Assembly (NCBI RefSeq): GCF_027744825.2
Contig: NC_071334.1
Location: 7,386,437 to 7,450,436 of the forward strand
Direction of reading: 5' to 3'
Origin: Synchiropus splendidus
Taxonomy: Eukaryota; Chordata; Actinopteri; Syngnathiformes; Callionymidae
Length of the DNA stretch: 64,000 bases
Part shown: positions 1-13,400 of the stretch, in pieces
Numbering within the stretch: the first letter of the stretch is position 1
How the letters are laid out: the number at the start of each line of letters is the position of its first letter
Notes under the pieces: generated by a model
What the model was told of the DNA's origin: nothing
The model's database searches: none
Seen by the model: only the letters and a program-made list of their open reading frames with translations
Translations under genes and position numbers: made by a program

Positions 1-3000
1 CTTTTAAAATGTTGGCAGGAAGGTGATGGTACAGATGAGCCAGAGAAAAATCAAAATCATCAGTGGCTCATAGATTCTCTGCACGCATTGTTGTCAGTGT
101 TTCAGACGGTCCAAAGCTAAAGGTGGCTGACAGTGTAGGGTGTGGATTCTGGGCAGACTGACCAGCTTGTACTCTTTCCTGGACTAACTAGTATGAGTCT
201 GGAAAAAGCTGTCAATCTTAGATCAATGACAAGATATTTGAGGGGGAAATAAGGTTCCTCTGATGCTAAGTGAAAGGAGCTACGGGCGAAGCCACATCTG
301 CTTGACGACACTATCAGCATTCGATCCCTGATAAACAGAAGGTCTGATAGTGGAGATTAAAGGCTGCTTCTCTCGCTCTATCGTCCAATCCTTCCTGCCC
401 CGGGGCAAGTCTCTGCTCAGTCCTCCTCTTGCTCTGCTAGTCCTGAGCAGATCTCTGCCCCTCCGTCCCTCGTGTCGCTGCCACACCCCTAGAGATGTGT
501 TCCTAAGAATCAAACGTCAGCCTCGCCGTCTCCCACTGCTCCGCGATTGAATGTCATATTAAGGGAACACGTTCAAACCAAAAGTTTTGGCTGGTAAATG
601 AGCAGCGGCCTTTTTCATCAGCCTGAAGGGTAAAATGTGATCAAAGGAGGCTTGGGGCGGACAATGCTGGTTTTCCCTGATGGCCGTTTCCCTGGTCAGA
701 ACCGGCAGCTGAGCCTCTTGCATTCTGATTACACGGGCAAATTCAGATCAGGTCTTTTTAAAACAGACAGCACATTCAGCTTTGATGTCGCAAAGTCAGG
801 TTTAGGTTTTATTTGTATCCAGTTTTTCGGCCATTAATATTCCAGAGAAGGCTTTGTTACACACCGTCTCCTGCCGCCTGTGTAAGTTCACCCGTAGTTT
901 ACCTACTGATCAGTCTCTCTGTGGCTTAGTGGAGCGCTGCAGAAGCTCGCACAACAGTCGACCCATTACCGGAGCTCACCCTTTGTCTTTGGCTCAGTGG
1001 AAGTGACATTGTCTGGCATTCAAGTTTCTAACTTGGAATGATTTGGCACAGTGACCCAGATTGTTTGGATTGGGAAGAAGAAGCTTTTGGTCAAAATGAA
1101 TGCATTCAATGCAAATGAATGGACCTATCCCTCTTGCTTTTGTCTTGTATTCTCATAGTGTATCGACTAGAAAGACAACAGCTGCAGGCACAGAATTCCA
1201 GGCATGCATTATCATGGCCAAACAATTTTCATTTTGATTGTAGTTAAACCCATTTCTTCCAGGTGAAACCTCTGGAACACTGGACATTTTAATATGCTAA
1301 ATTTTGTGTCTGTTGTGGAAATGTTCTACTACCTAAATTGATATTGGTGTCAAACAGTTGCGCAATTTGAAGTAGTGACTGGAAACCCAACCCCATGTGT
1401 ATTAAAACAGCAACAAAAAGGAAGTGCTGTTTAAAAAAGCAAGATGGTCTGGTAGCAACCCTCTGTTCTTTTGCTAATGTCTGCCATGCTTTGCTCAAAG
1501 TTGTGTGTCATGCTTTAACTTTCTTTTCAGTGTGCGATTTTTCACCTATCCTTTTCTTCCAAACTTGTCTTACATCCCCTGCCATTGTACAGTACTCTGC
1601 GCTCATTGGGTACCACTGTTCTCATTTATCACTGTTCTTTTTTGGGATGTTCTTGTGTGTCAGCAATTCTTTGTTTTTTTGCTTGTTTTTCGTTGATCAT
1701 TTTCTGGAGACGCAGGTTAAATGGATGCAAGTTAAATGCTCATGTCATTAGAGAAGGAGCAAAGTAAAGGTCATAGCTGTTTAAACACTTGTCTTGTTTA
1801 CTATAAATATCAACCCATTATTTAACTTGAGAGACAAATAGGATGTTGATCTTTCAGGAGCTTAAGACACTCAAATGGAGAATGTGGTGTCAAATAAAAG
1901 CCCTTTTATGCTGCTTGCTGAACAAGAAGTGTGAGCCGGTACAAAGAAACATGGTTCCAGTTGAGTCTGCACTCTTCAATGCGCCTTTAGTTCAGCTGCG
2001 AGTAAACAAGTGTTGACTTCATCTGTCTGAAAGACTTTAGTCTGTTGAATGACTCGTGAGCCAGTTGTTGTGACGGGTCTCGCAGGAGGCTCTATGTTCT
2101 TGTGCTTGCAGACTCCATGGTACTTGAAGAAGCATATCTGTGGATGGCATCAGTTGAGATCCTGCAGATTTTTTTTAAGGGTGCACTAATCATCATTACC
2201 AGCACTCGGATACAGATTCCGAGTTACTAACTTTTTTTTTCTATATATACTATATATATTCACACTAAATCACGCACAAAGCCACATTTTTTTTATTAAG
2301 TACACAGTCCTATTAAATAACAATAAGACTGTACACCGAACACTTCAACTTCTTGTAGTGCAATTTAAACAACAAATAAACAATACACAATGTTAAATAT
2401 AAAATAAATAACTTTTTTTTCCCTTTTCAATGAACAATGAGCAGATAAAACCCTCAATGTAAACTTCACTCATCACTTGTCAAATACTGGAGTTAGCAGG
2501 TGTATTGTATTGACCGACACTGATGGCGATCCGATACCAGTGTTAAAGTATTAACCTTCTTGCTGTGCTGTGGGATAACACTGGTTGTGCTTTCAGTTAA
2601 AGACAAACATGACTTAATATGTCAATATGGTGTGGCGCTTCCTAAGCTCCTTTATGACGTTGTGGTGTAGAACCTCGTGGGGTCACTCCCACCCCTCGAA
2701 ACATCCACTTAGACGTTGCATTCACCGTTGCAGTCGTCAGTGCAAGGGAGGGTGAAATGTTTCCACACTGCTGAGCATCTGCTGCTGCCTTGTTATCATT
2801 CTGATGGGCGGCACATGTGACGCCAATGTGAGCACCAAGCATAGAGTTTAAATGCCAAGATTGGCCCTTTTTCACTGATACCCATTCCCTTTTTAAAGGG
2901 CTGGATCGGGTCAATACCATTGGATTTTAAAATTTGTAGAGAGACCACAGTGCAGATATCTGTTGCGATAGTTTGGAAGCAGAGCAGCTAAAACTGTGCT

Positions 3001-5091
3001 CCCCATCGTAGAGTGGTGGGTGTACAATTGAACAGTTGGGGTTTGACTCACCCATCCAGCACCCCTATGGATCAACCATTTTTGGGTAGCTGTTGACTTC
3101 CAAGAGGTGTCTTCATTTGAAAGTGAAATGGTCACAGAAGACTTTAAATGAGATCAGGTGTATTAAGTAGCTGCTATCTGCCATAAAATGTGCTCACTGT
3201 ACGGTAAGCTGTTTGATGTGCGTTTGCCTCTGTGCTGTATACACAACTATCTGATGTTTACCTCTGCTGTCTTCGGCTGCAGGCATTTGTTTATTTTCAA
3301 GCGCAATTATTTATTTGGCGGACTCAGCAAAGTGAAGGACACTTGAAGTGGGGGATTTTTTTGGCCTGCATATAAAGATTAAATATGACATTGGCAGTGT
3401 TCTTCCGTGCTACCCATGTAGTGGCATTTTAGCCTGTTAAAGATAAACTTGATAAACTTACTGACATCAGGAGAGTGTATAATGCCTCAGTGTAAAACAG
3501 GAGAATCATATATTACCATTGTTTATCTGCACTTTCATGTCTTTTCATCGCCTGATAATATATTATACCCAAAGGATGGGTTGTGCTGTAAACTGGACGT
3601 GTGTCCGCTGTTCATTGCCCAAGGTTGTCACTTGTTTTCCTGTTATGATTGTCAGCAACTGCATCCTTTACCTTTTTTTTATATAAACTTGGACTCAGTT
3701 TCCAACAATGACACCTACCACCTAGTCACCCCTATCCTATTCCATGCCCATGCAACATCCATGAAGCTCATGAAAGTGTTGGATCTATTAAAAATGTATT
3801 GTTTGCAATGTGCAATGAGCTATAACGCTATAATGGCAAGGTTACCATCACTAGCTTCCAGGATGGGCTTTCGCAAGTGCTGCTAAATATCTGGAGTCTC
3901 CAACAACAAACCTACAGGCTCAGATGTTTGGGTTGTCAACAGTTGCCCTTCCCAAAAGGTCAGACAAGGGTTTGTAATTTCACTAATTTACCAGCGGTGA
4001 CGCCATAAACAAATTCTTCAACTATGGAATGCTGCTTTAAATGTATTGGGAAAATGTAAAATACAAAAATTTAGAAATTGTTTTGTTTTGTTTGATATTG
4101 TCTGCAAACACATGAGTGGATTTGAATTAAGCCCAGGAGCCTCCCACATCAACATTTCTTTATTTTTTAAAATCTAGTGTATGTTGCTCAAACATAACTT
4201 CAGACGTCAGAATCCTGCTCACCGAGATAAAACAACAGCACTAAATCAAACTGCGGTGAAATAACTGTTTGGTCTTTTTGGAAGACTTAATCTCTCAACA
4301 TTAAAATGTAATTAAATTAACTCTAATAAACATTGCAAACTTGCTTTGGTTGTTATCTCCCTCTCCTTTTAAAGTCGCTGGTGTACTTCCTGCAATCTGT
4401 CACCCCAATGCAAATGTTTCTCTATCTCATTCTCTTTCTCCAGTGACCTCTGATCCCTTCGCTCTGTGCTTTCTTTCTTCTCTTCACAGAAGCTGAGCGC
4501 TGGCCTCTTTCTCTCCTAGATTACTTTACTCTGCTGGAATTTCCTCTTTTTTTTATTTCTTATTTCCTCTCGTCTTTGTTGTACCTGACCCAGTGTGCCC
4601 TCAGCAACTCACCGTTGCGCACGGATGCTGTGTCTGATGTTGCTCTTCGAAGCGGCACCACTTTGATCGTGCTTCTGTATTTGTGCGAGGTTGCTTGTGT
4701 TTGTGAGGCAAGACTGCTGACGCATTGTGCGCCTTATTTAAATTTTGCATCTTAAAGGGAAATTCTTACAATATTAATAGAAAGAGGACGCAAATGTGCC
4801 CTTGATGTTTGTTTGTTGTGAACTTAGATCTGTGGCTTCTAAAGTGGTGGTATGATGCGTATGGGACTCAACTGGAGCATGGGTGCATGCCAGGAACAGA
4901 AGGATGGAGTTGTAGGTCAAATGTTCGACACTGGACACTCACACCAATAAATAACTATTATAACAGATCCTTTTCTATTTTGTCTGGAAAAAAATGGTCA
5001 TTTTGTTCGCACACAGCTATGAAGTTTTCCATTCCTGCTTTCTAAAGGCAAATCTGTCATTGATCATTCACCCATATTTTCTGTCCTTCAG
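1..5091 (+). other. Presumed AP1M intron 1 (part)
   Basis: No exon seen. I looked for a start exon encoding MSASAV...LKGK and found none, so the first exon and promoter are probably left of the window. It contains a hAT-type repeat at about 2175-2560 that pairs with 37.74-38.09 kb, a pyrimidine-rich stretch near 4.36-4.57 kb, and short open frames without recognisable motifs. Confidence 0.6.
2175..2560 (+). mobile_element. Degenerate hAT-type element, copy 1
   Basis: It starts with taagggtgcac, a typical hAT-like end. From 2265 to 2500 it aligns in direct orientation with 37840-38070: both have a cactaaatcac block, an aacaaataaacaatac block, and ccctcaatRtaaacttcact. The right end is not clear. 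Confidence 0.5.
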
Positions 5092-5248
5092 GTGCTGATT
5101 TGTCGGAACTACATGGGCAACATAGACATGAATGAGATCGACCACTTCATGCCACTCCTGATGAAGCGAGAGGAGGAGGTGGAGATGACCCCCCTGGTTA
5201 CCCATGGTTCCTGCCACTTCCTGTGGATCAAGCACAGCAACCTCTACT
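5092..5248 (+). CDS. ap1m3: AP1M exon 2
   Basis: Acceptor tccttcag precedes GTG; the exon reads VLICRNYMGNIDMNEIDHFM and continues through the acidic MKREEEVEM to HFLWIKHSNLY. It ends one base into a Leu codon at donor gtatcc. It forms beta-strands and the first helix of the longin-like N-terminal domain. The missing upstream exon should end with a Lys codon (family exon 1 is MSASAVYVLDLKGK). Confidence 0.95.
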
Positions 5249-7407
5249 GTATCCTGAATGTTGTCGCTTCTCTAAAGTGTAGTTGTCGTGCAGTTGAATA
5301 ATGTTATTTCCAAATCGATTTTTTTCTATTTCATCAAGTGTTCATGTCCTGGTCAGAGACAGGAGTATGCGAAATGATGGTATTACGTACATCATAGCTA
5401 GAATCCTGCGGCGTGTGCTTTTTGTTTTTTTTCCCTGTTTCACCGACAGTTATCACCAAAGAAGCCACTCCTCAGATTACAGGGCACTCTGCAAGTTTTG
5501 TCGACAGGTTTTGAATTTTCTTCCTTTCAGAAGTGTCAGTCATCCCATAAATAACAGCGTTCTGCACCCAGCTATCAAACGCAAGTGCCGCGACTCGCCA
5601 GTTGTGGATAACCACGAGAGCAGATATGGCGCCTGCGATGCAAAGCCGCAGCATGAGAATCTGTCAATTTCCATCTAGTTCAGCGAAATTGCTGGTTGAG
5701 AAACACCCTTTAATGGAAACCAGTACGATGGTACTATGATTAGCTGTATGGCCAGTAATGATCAGAAATTTAGGGTGTGTGGCTTGAAAAACGGTGTTAA
5801 ATTTTTCATGTTTGTCAGTTTAGACACCCAGACACCTGTCTGGCTAAAAGCCTGGAATGCATGGATGATCTGCCCCAGTAAGGAGATTGTTGCGGTGCGA
5901 AGAAGCTGATGAAAAGTGCAAACTATAATTGTTGTCAAAGCTGATGCACCTCTAACTTGACCACACACCGTCGCAGCAGAACAGTGGAGTGTTCCCTGTC
6001 TGACCTGTGAGGCCGCAAAGCTAACCGCTAGCTAACATGATGTTTCACTTCAAAGCTTTATTTACACTCGCAGAGCATCCAGGTTTACCTTGTTACTAAC
6101 TGGTTAACCAAATGCAGTCCCAAATAAATGCTCTCCAAAATGTGAACCGATAAAGACTGCGATGGAGCTGGCTGGGGCAATGTCTGGAACTCAAAGCTAA
6201 AGAATGATGCATTAGAAACTGAATTTTTAGCTGGATACAAACATAATGTTTTTTATTCTTGTGATCATGGTAAAATTTTCTGTGATTCTATAATAATAAC
6301 AATAAAATTATATTTTTACCGTATTACCCTCCCCCAGTCAGAGAGAAATAATTGTTTTTAATTATTCATATTTTTATTTACATTTTTGTATTTTTTTGTG
6401 CACAACCGTTGAGTTTTTGTCATTTGTCAAGAGTAACAACTTAAGGTGTTTGGTGTTTGACCACAATGTAGATGAAAAGGTGTATGTTTTCAGAAAAAAC
6501 AATGTCAAATGTACTTTGAATGTCATGAAGGGATAATGTTATAAACTATGGAGGGATGAAGATTTTAATGTCTTACCATGGACATCTCAGAGTTCTCTCG
6601 ATCTGGAAGCTCCAGAGCCTCATCTTATCTTCTGTTTCATCACCTCATGCATCACAGGCAGCTGAAAAATTGAACACAAGCCACTGTGACGTGCAGCAGC
6701 TGCGCTTTATTTCCTTTTTCTCCGATGCAGTCAAACTTCTCTGCACATTATTAATTCAGCATCATATTGCAGTTGTGAATAAGTGCTATTCCCACTGCAG
6801 CACATTAGACTAGTGAGCACTTACCTCCCTGTGGCCATGTTCTCAATTGCCAATGTGATTCTTCCAACCTTTTTTTAAATTTCGCTGCCTTCAGCTCAGA
6901 AAAAAAAAAAAAGTGCTCCATGCCGTGCACCCGAGATGAGGCTTTACTCCCACTGGAGCTTGGAAAAAGGCCCGACGTGATCACTGGATATTCCAGTCAG
7001 AATCTGAATTTTATTCAAGTTCAACCTGTTTGACTTCAAACACAGTTTTATCATGTAAACTTTTTTTAAATGTATCTCAACTTTGCTTTTGTTTTACAAA
7101 TATTTTCAATTTGTTTTTACTATAACTACGATTGCAAATGAATGTGGCAGAGTGGCAGTAATTGCCTGCAAATGTGAAGACGATGCAGCTATTAAGTGGT
7201 CATAAAAGGTGGAAGTAAAAAAGGTGATGGTCATGCATAATGAGGAAGTTGTTACAATTTTAGTTACTATTTTTTAAATTCTCACATTATAGTTGGATTA
7301 AATTCCAATCCTGATGAGTTTATTTTTCTGCTTCCATGTTGATTTCATTCTTTTTCTGTGGTTTCATCATTCAAAAAATATATATCCCGGTGTGATTTTA
7401 GTTTGTC

Positions 7408-7445
<38 letters not shown>

Positions 7446-10400
7446 TATTAATTAAGGCTGTGAATAAGTTATTAATAAAAAATCATCATTACTCACACAT
7501 TTTGTGTCTCTTCTAAAGGTAGCTTAAAGGGAGAAGTTAAGAGTGGCCAGTAATGCTTTGCTCATTTCGTCAACATTTGTTGACTCCAACAACATAACAG
7601 ATAGTGTCAAGAACAGTCTTCAGAATCACCTCAGAGGCACCGAAGAGGCTCAACAACATACAGAAAGCATTGCATTGTAAACATTAACGGCCGCTCTGGT
7701 GTTGATAAAATCTTCTTTTTAGTTACATTTAGACCAGACACAAACTGTGTGAATAATTTGCCATTAATCGCAAGTTAACTCGGCTCTAGTGCGATTGAGA
7801 TTAAATTTTGACAGCCCTAATAATAGTAATAGTAACAAAACTAATTATTGTTATTATGATTTTAGAAAAGTATCAGAATCTTGTGCTGCATAGTTGGTTT
7901 TGTGTTCTAAACTAACGCTTCACTGTGTACAAGATTAGTCCTTCACCATGTTGTTGTTCAGTGGTGGCGATGACCAAGAAGAATGCCAACGCTGCTCTGG
8001 TGTACTCCTTCCTCTACAAAATAGTCCAGGTATTGGTTTTGGTTATTACCGTGTGCCACGACTTTGGTTCTCTTGCTGTACACTTAGAGTCTGACATTCG
8101 TGTCATAGTAAGGATGCAGTTAACTATTAATTTTAAGGGCTGTGCAACCGCACTAGAAAGACAGTTTATCCCTTCATTGTCTACTGAGATGTTAACTAGA
8201 TGAAACATCGCCTCAACATACTGAAGTGTGAAAGAACAAAGTAATTTCCAGACTACTGACGTGCCTACATAAAAGCCACACTCAATACATTTGAAAAGAA
8301 ATAGATTTTGTCCATCCATGAGCTGTGCCGGTCGATAAGCCGCAGGTGCAGCGACGCAGAAAGGTCTGTGTTTTTCCCGTACAAGCAACATGGTCCAGCA
8401 TCATGACCGATTCATGATGAAAACAAAGTTGGCAATGTGTCGCCTGCGTGCATTCCAGCCACTTCTCCAGTGTTCACCGAGCTCTGTAGCTGGGACCTGC
8501 TGTGGAGGCTGACAATTTTTGAACACAAAGAACACAAATAATCAGCTAGAAAAACATTATATGGATCACTTGAGCAGGGAAAGAGAGAGTGACTAATTTG
8601 TCTACTTGCATCGCTGTCTTCGGCTGTTGCTCTGTGTGTGTGCAGGTATTTAAGGAGTACTTCAAAGAGCTTGAAGAAGAGAGCATCCGCGACAACTTTG
8701 TGACGGTCTACGAGCTGATGGATGAAGTAATGGATTTCGGGTTTCCACAGACCACAGACAGCAAGATCCTACAAGAGTAAGACACGTTCTGTACAGCATG
8801 TTGAAGTGAATGCGTGGGTTGAGTCTCAGGTGTACGGTTAGTAAGAACAGATACAGTCATGGACTGGAAAATATGTCTATGGCCTGTTTCTCATTTGACC
8901 CTTTCAGTTTTTATTTTTGGACTCAAACTTGATAAATTGTATGACAGGCAGTTTTTATTTGCATATTAGATGAGTGTGTGTAAAAATATAATTGCTCAGT
9001 CTGATGTAATGAACCCCAAAGAGTGGGGACGTCTCACTTCACATACGAGTGTTGAGCTCCCTTGCCACAGTGTGATGCGTTCTGGTTAGTTTTCTGTGTA
9101 GTCACATGAAAGCTACATTATTCAGGGCTCCTATAGTCAGCAATACAGAGGGAAAGTCCTCTTCATTTTGAAATATTCGTCCCACACTTTAGACTGGATG
9201 ACTAAGTTTCCCTGAGGTGTGATTATGTGTCAGTCTTCATGCGTTTCAGAACTCCAGATCCGTGCCTCATAGTTATATTCACTCACTACATTTCAAAAGC
9301 AACCCTCTCTAAACTGCCTACGGCGGACTAGTGGCCTGTCCAGGGTGTCCATGGCCTCTCTCCCCAGGTAGCTGGGATGCTGAGCAAAGAACTGTACAAC
9401 AAAAAATAGAGAAACTAGTTTAACAGAAGGGCAATAAATAATCTAAGCGGAGAAGCGTACTCACTCACCAATGCGACTCAAGACACCCGTTTCTCTGAGT
9501 GTCTTTACTGCCTCCCACTGCACTTTATTTGAACCTCTGACACGTGTTTGCCTCATCCTTCAACCCACTTCATGCCTGAAATGTTTCTTTAATACAGTGT
9601 GAATTTCATCAAGTATGTTCGTGCGTCAAGGTTGAATTAAGGACGGGTGTGTTTGGCATCCAAGGAGGCAGATAATAAGAAGCACAATGGCACAGGCTGA
9701 CACACATGAGACAGTGAGACAAAAAGGCCCCTCGCGCCCGTCCTCTCTCGGAGGAGATACGCATGTCACGTCTCTCTGGCTGGAGCACACACATTTGATA
9801 CACTCTGTCTCTCTCTAAAGAGCTCTGACCTTTTCAGCCCTCAACCACATCACAAACTTCCTTTTGAACACACACCTGCTGAGATTCAACTTTGTGTTTG
9901 TGTGTGAAACTTAAACTCCACTTTTTGAGTGTCGTACACGCACATGTGGGTGTGGTGTGACTACTATTGTAATGCTAATATGTCAGTTGGCTTCCTACTC
10001 TCCTCCTCGATCCCCTCATGACCATTTCTGGGGGGAAATGAGGCAAAAAGGCAAAACATCAGCACATCGTCTGCCTCACTCTGTCTCATCGTTTTTCATT
10101 TTTTCACCTCATTCAAGTGTTGGGATATCATGGGGCTATGTTGCGGAATATAAATGCCTCACACTAAAATACATGTGCTTCAGTCTTTCTTTCTCTTTCT
10201 TTCCTTCTTCCCCTCTGTCTTTCTTCCTCACACAGTCTCTCAAGTCCATCTGTTTTACGGACTATTTGTAACTTTCTTCCAGGTTTTTTATTTGACATTT
10301 TTTATTTTGTTTTACTTGTGAAGTGCACGATTGTCCATCTTGTTTATGTTCCATAGCTGTGCTTTTTGAAACTTCCCTCATGATACCATGCCTCATCTTG

Positions 10401-13400
10401 TGGTGTTTTCCACCTGTGTGCTTCTTGCTATGAGACAGTGAGAGCTCAGGTGAAATCAGTGAATGCTGGTTTTGCCACTTTTCTATGACGCTTCCACTCG
10501 AGCTGTTGTTGACTAAAGCAACCAGCATAAATCATTGTCACATAAACAAATGCTGACATTTTCATCTGTAGCTGCTGCCACAACAGATATGTAAATATCA
10601 ATTTTCTAATTACACACATGAATAATCATCACGCTGCACAAATGCCAATCATTAATTTATTCACGCTGGAGTTATTTATTGGCTTCAAGCTTGACACGTA
10701 ATCACAATATGATAAATAGCCTGTTTGTTTGATCGGCAGCAGATGTTTGACCGGTTTCCCTCTCTTGCCGGCAGGTACATCACTCAACAGGGTCACAAGT
10801 TAGAGAGCGTTCGACCTCCTGCCACAGTCACCAACGCCGTCTCCTGGAGGTCAGAGGGCATCAAGTACAGGAAGAATGAGGTTTTCATGGATGTGATCGA
10901 GTCAGTCAATCTCTTGGTGAGCCTTTGCCTTGTCACCCTCTCCCACCCCGATCCTCTGTATTTGCTGCATTCATCAACCTCATTGGTTTTCTTCTTTATC
11001 CCAAATTCTGGATCTCACAATGCCTCTCCTCCCCAAGTGCCCAAACCATCTGGTCTTTGCAACTATGTCTCCAATCTTCTCTGCATGTATGGTCCCTCTG
11101 ATATACTTTGATCTATCAGTCAAAGTTTATACATTATCATCCAACTTGAAGTGCCTTCCAGTACAGGGAGAGTAAGGCTGGATGATATGGAAAAAGTGTC
11201 ATGTCATTAATTGTTATCATGAAATCACGATTTGGATTTTGGAAGGACCGATTTTTGCCAACATGTGCGAAGAACAAAAATATAACGAAAGGTAAACCAC
11301 ATTGCTAAAGAGCTTTAAATAAACATTCAACCTCATAAAATATTGGTGAAGACATAACTATTTGCTTTCATCAACACATCTGTTTTAACAGAACTTTAGT
11401 GCACCAAAACAATCAATCGCTTTTTTTCTAAAGAATCTAATGAAAATAACTATTTTGAACAGAAAAGGTATTATATTTAGAATTTGCACACATTGAGGAA
11501 TAGAACATGTAAAAATAAAAAGGCAGAAATAAAAGCCTTTCAATTGTCTTTGAATTGTATAGATTCTTTACACATTTGTTCAACAGAATCATGAAGTAAT
11601 ATATTCACAATATATACAGTATATCAAGAATCTTCCAATACACTAAGTAAACTAACTCTAGTCATTGAAGTCACATTACACCATTGAGGGCGCTGGATAT
11701 CAAAGAACTTCAAGCAACTTTTACTAACATTAATCCTTTCTCAAACGGATTGATAAGGCTCATGAATCTGTCTGCTGTGAGACTGAATTTTGTCCACTTG
11801 AGGCCACCTTATTCTGTGGCTGCTCATCACGGAACTGTGAGCCTATGTGGAATAAGGGTGAAATGAAGAAGGAACAGGTTCCTTTCACTGACGACACATT
11901 TCATTTCCTCACGTGACAAGCATGTACTCTCTGTGTATTGTACTCTGAAACCTGCACTGCAACGATTCTCTCTCCTGTGCGTAACTCCGTTGCCACAATA
12001 GGTTCAGTGCATGTGCACGTTTTGACCAACCATGAGCGACTTTAAGAGAAATCAGCTTTTAAACACCCGCCAGCTCCAATAGTTCACTTCAAATGGCGGG
12101 GTCTTCGACTTGCTGTTTGTTCCATTGTGTGTATGCAGCAGTGTCACTTAAGCACCGCTGCACCAGAGGAAAGGTGGAAAATGACGGCGGGGAAGGATAC
12201 ACACGGTCGAACAGCGCAGTGGGCGCTTCATTTTATTGTTCTATTCTCACAAGGCTTTATTTCTCTACGGCAAGAAGCCCTGTAGTCCTCAGATTGCGGT
12301 AATTTATATTCAATTCAGGATTAATTTTTGTTGCTCTGTGTATATGTTTTTGTGCACTGAGATCATATCAGCAGTGTGCAATGGGGAACATTGCTCATGT
12401 TGCTTTATAACAGTAATATTTTTTATGTGCTGTCAACGGGGCACCAGTGTCAATAAAGGTTTCAAGTGCGACGCCACGCTAGCCGTTAGCTGCGTTAGCA
12501 GTGCAGTGCCGTCGCGGGTCAGAGAAGGAACACTCCGACCACTCTGCCATGATGGAGAGTGGTCTAGTTAGAGGCGCTTCGGGTTACAAAAGTTGTGTTT
12601 TTGACCAGCTTGTTTGCTCCATTGGTGAGTCGGTGACTTTGGATTACTTTACTAAGAGTAGGTCCCGGCCAAAGTGAGCTAAACCCAAAACATTTACATC
12701 CTCAACTTTTAACATAGCATCTCCTTGTTGTTGCTTTTGAAATCCGACTGAAAATGTTTTTCCTGCAGCAGCGACTGGAGGATGGGACAGAACTGTTTCA
12801 TATGTCGTCAGAAATGGTGCTGATCATTTCTGCTGGAACTTCCCCTCGTGTGACCCAAGACTTAGAAAAAATTCTTCAAAGCGTCTTTTTTCACTGAAAC
12901 GACTTGCATTCCTCGGACGCGTGCTGGGAGATTTTCTCGCTCTGGGTCTGTTGCTAGCTGCCGCACGAGCGGCCAGCGTGTCAGTGGTTTTGTTGATTTA
13001 AGTTGAGCTGCGGGAAGCTTCGCTCTGATTCATGTTTTCAAACCGCAGCTGCTGGATATGAATCTGTTGGACATGTCATTATTTATTCACGCTGGCTAAT
13101 ACAACTTTTAACTTGGGTGAAAACGATTGATGTGTGTGAGGGAGCATTGCATTCTTTTTATGTGTTTTTAATGATTAATAGCTTTGTAAAACAACTAAAT
13201 TAATATCAAATTGAGTGATAGGAGCACATTACTAACGCAGCCAGAAATCACTGTAGCAAGGAGGGGAAGTTCTCTGGAGATCTTAGCAAGCTGTGGGTGC
13301 AAACTGTGAAGCAAGATTGTGAGTTAGTCACCCCATGTTGTGATGAATTAGCAACGTGACAGGCGGCTTGCAGATATCTGATGATGTCATGTCATTTTTT

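Larger units (their letters stand above)
5249..7961 (+). other. AP1M intron 2
   Basis: 2.7 kb AT-rich intron. It holds an (AAT)n tract at 7408-7440 and a hAT-like MITE at 7452-7820. No additional coding exon seen; the gap between flanking exons is fully in phase. Confidence 0.7.

Noticed and set aside
3449..3886. 145-codon + frame in AP1M intron 1
   Set aside because: Cys/Phe/His-rich composition typical of random AT-rich translation; no motif.
1..5091. Search for AP1M exon 1 (ATG TCN GCN TCN GCN pattern)
   Set aside because: Only unrelated ATGTC words found (for example 1477); exon must be outside the window.
12535..12563. Small palindrome as a terminator or regulatory hairpin
   Set aside because: Nine-bp arms in a vertebrate intron carry no known meaning; easily by chance.
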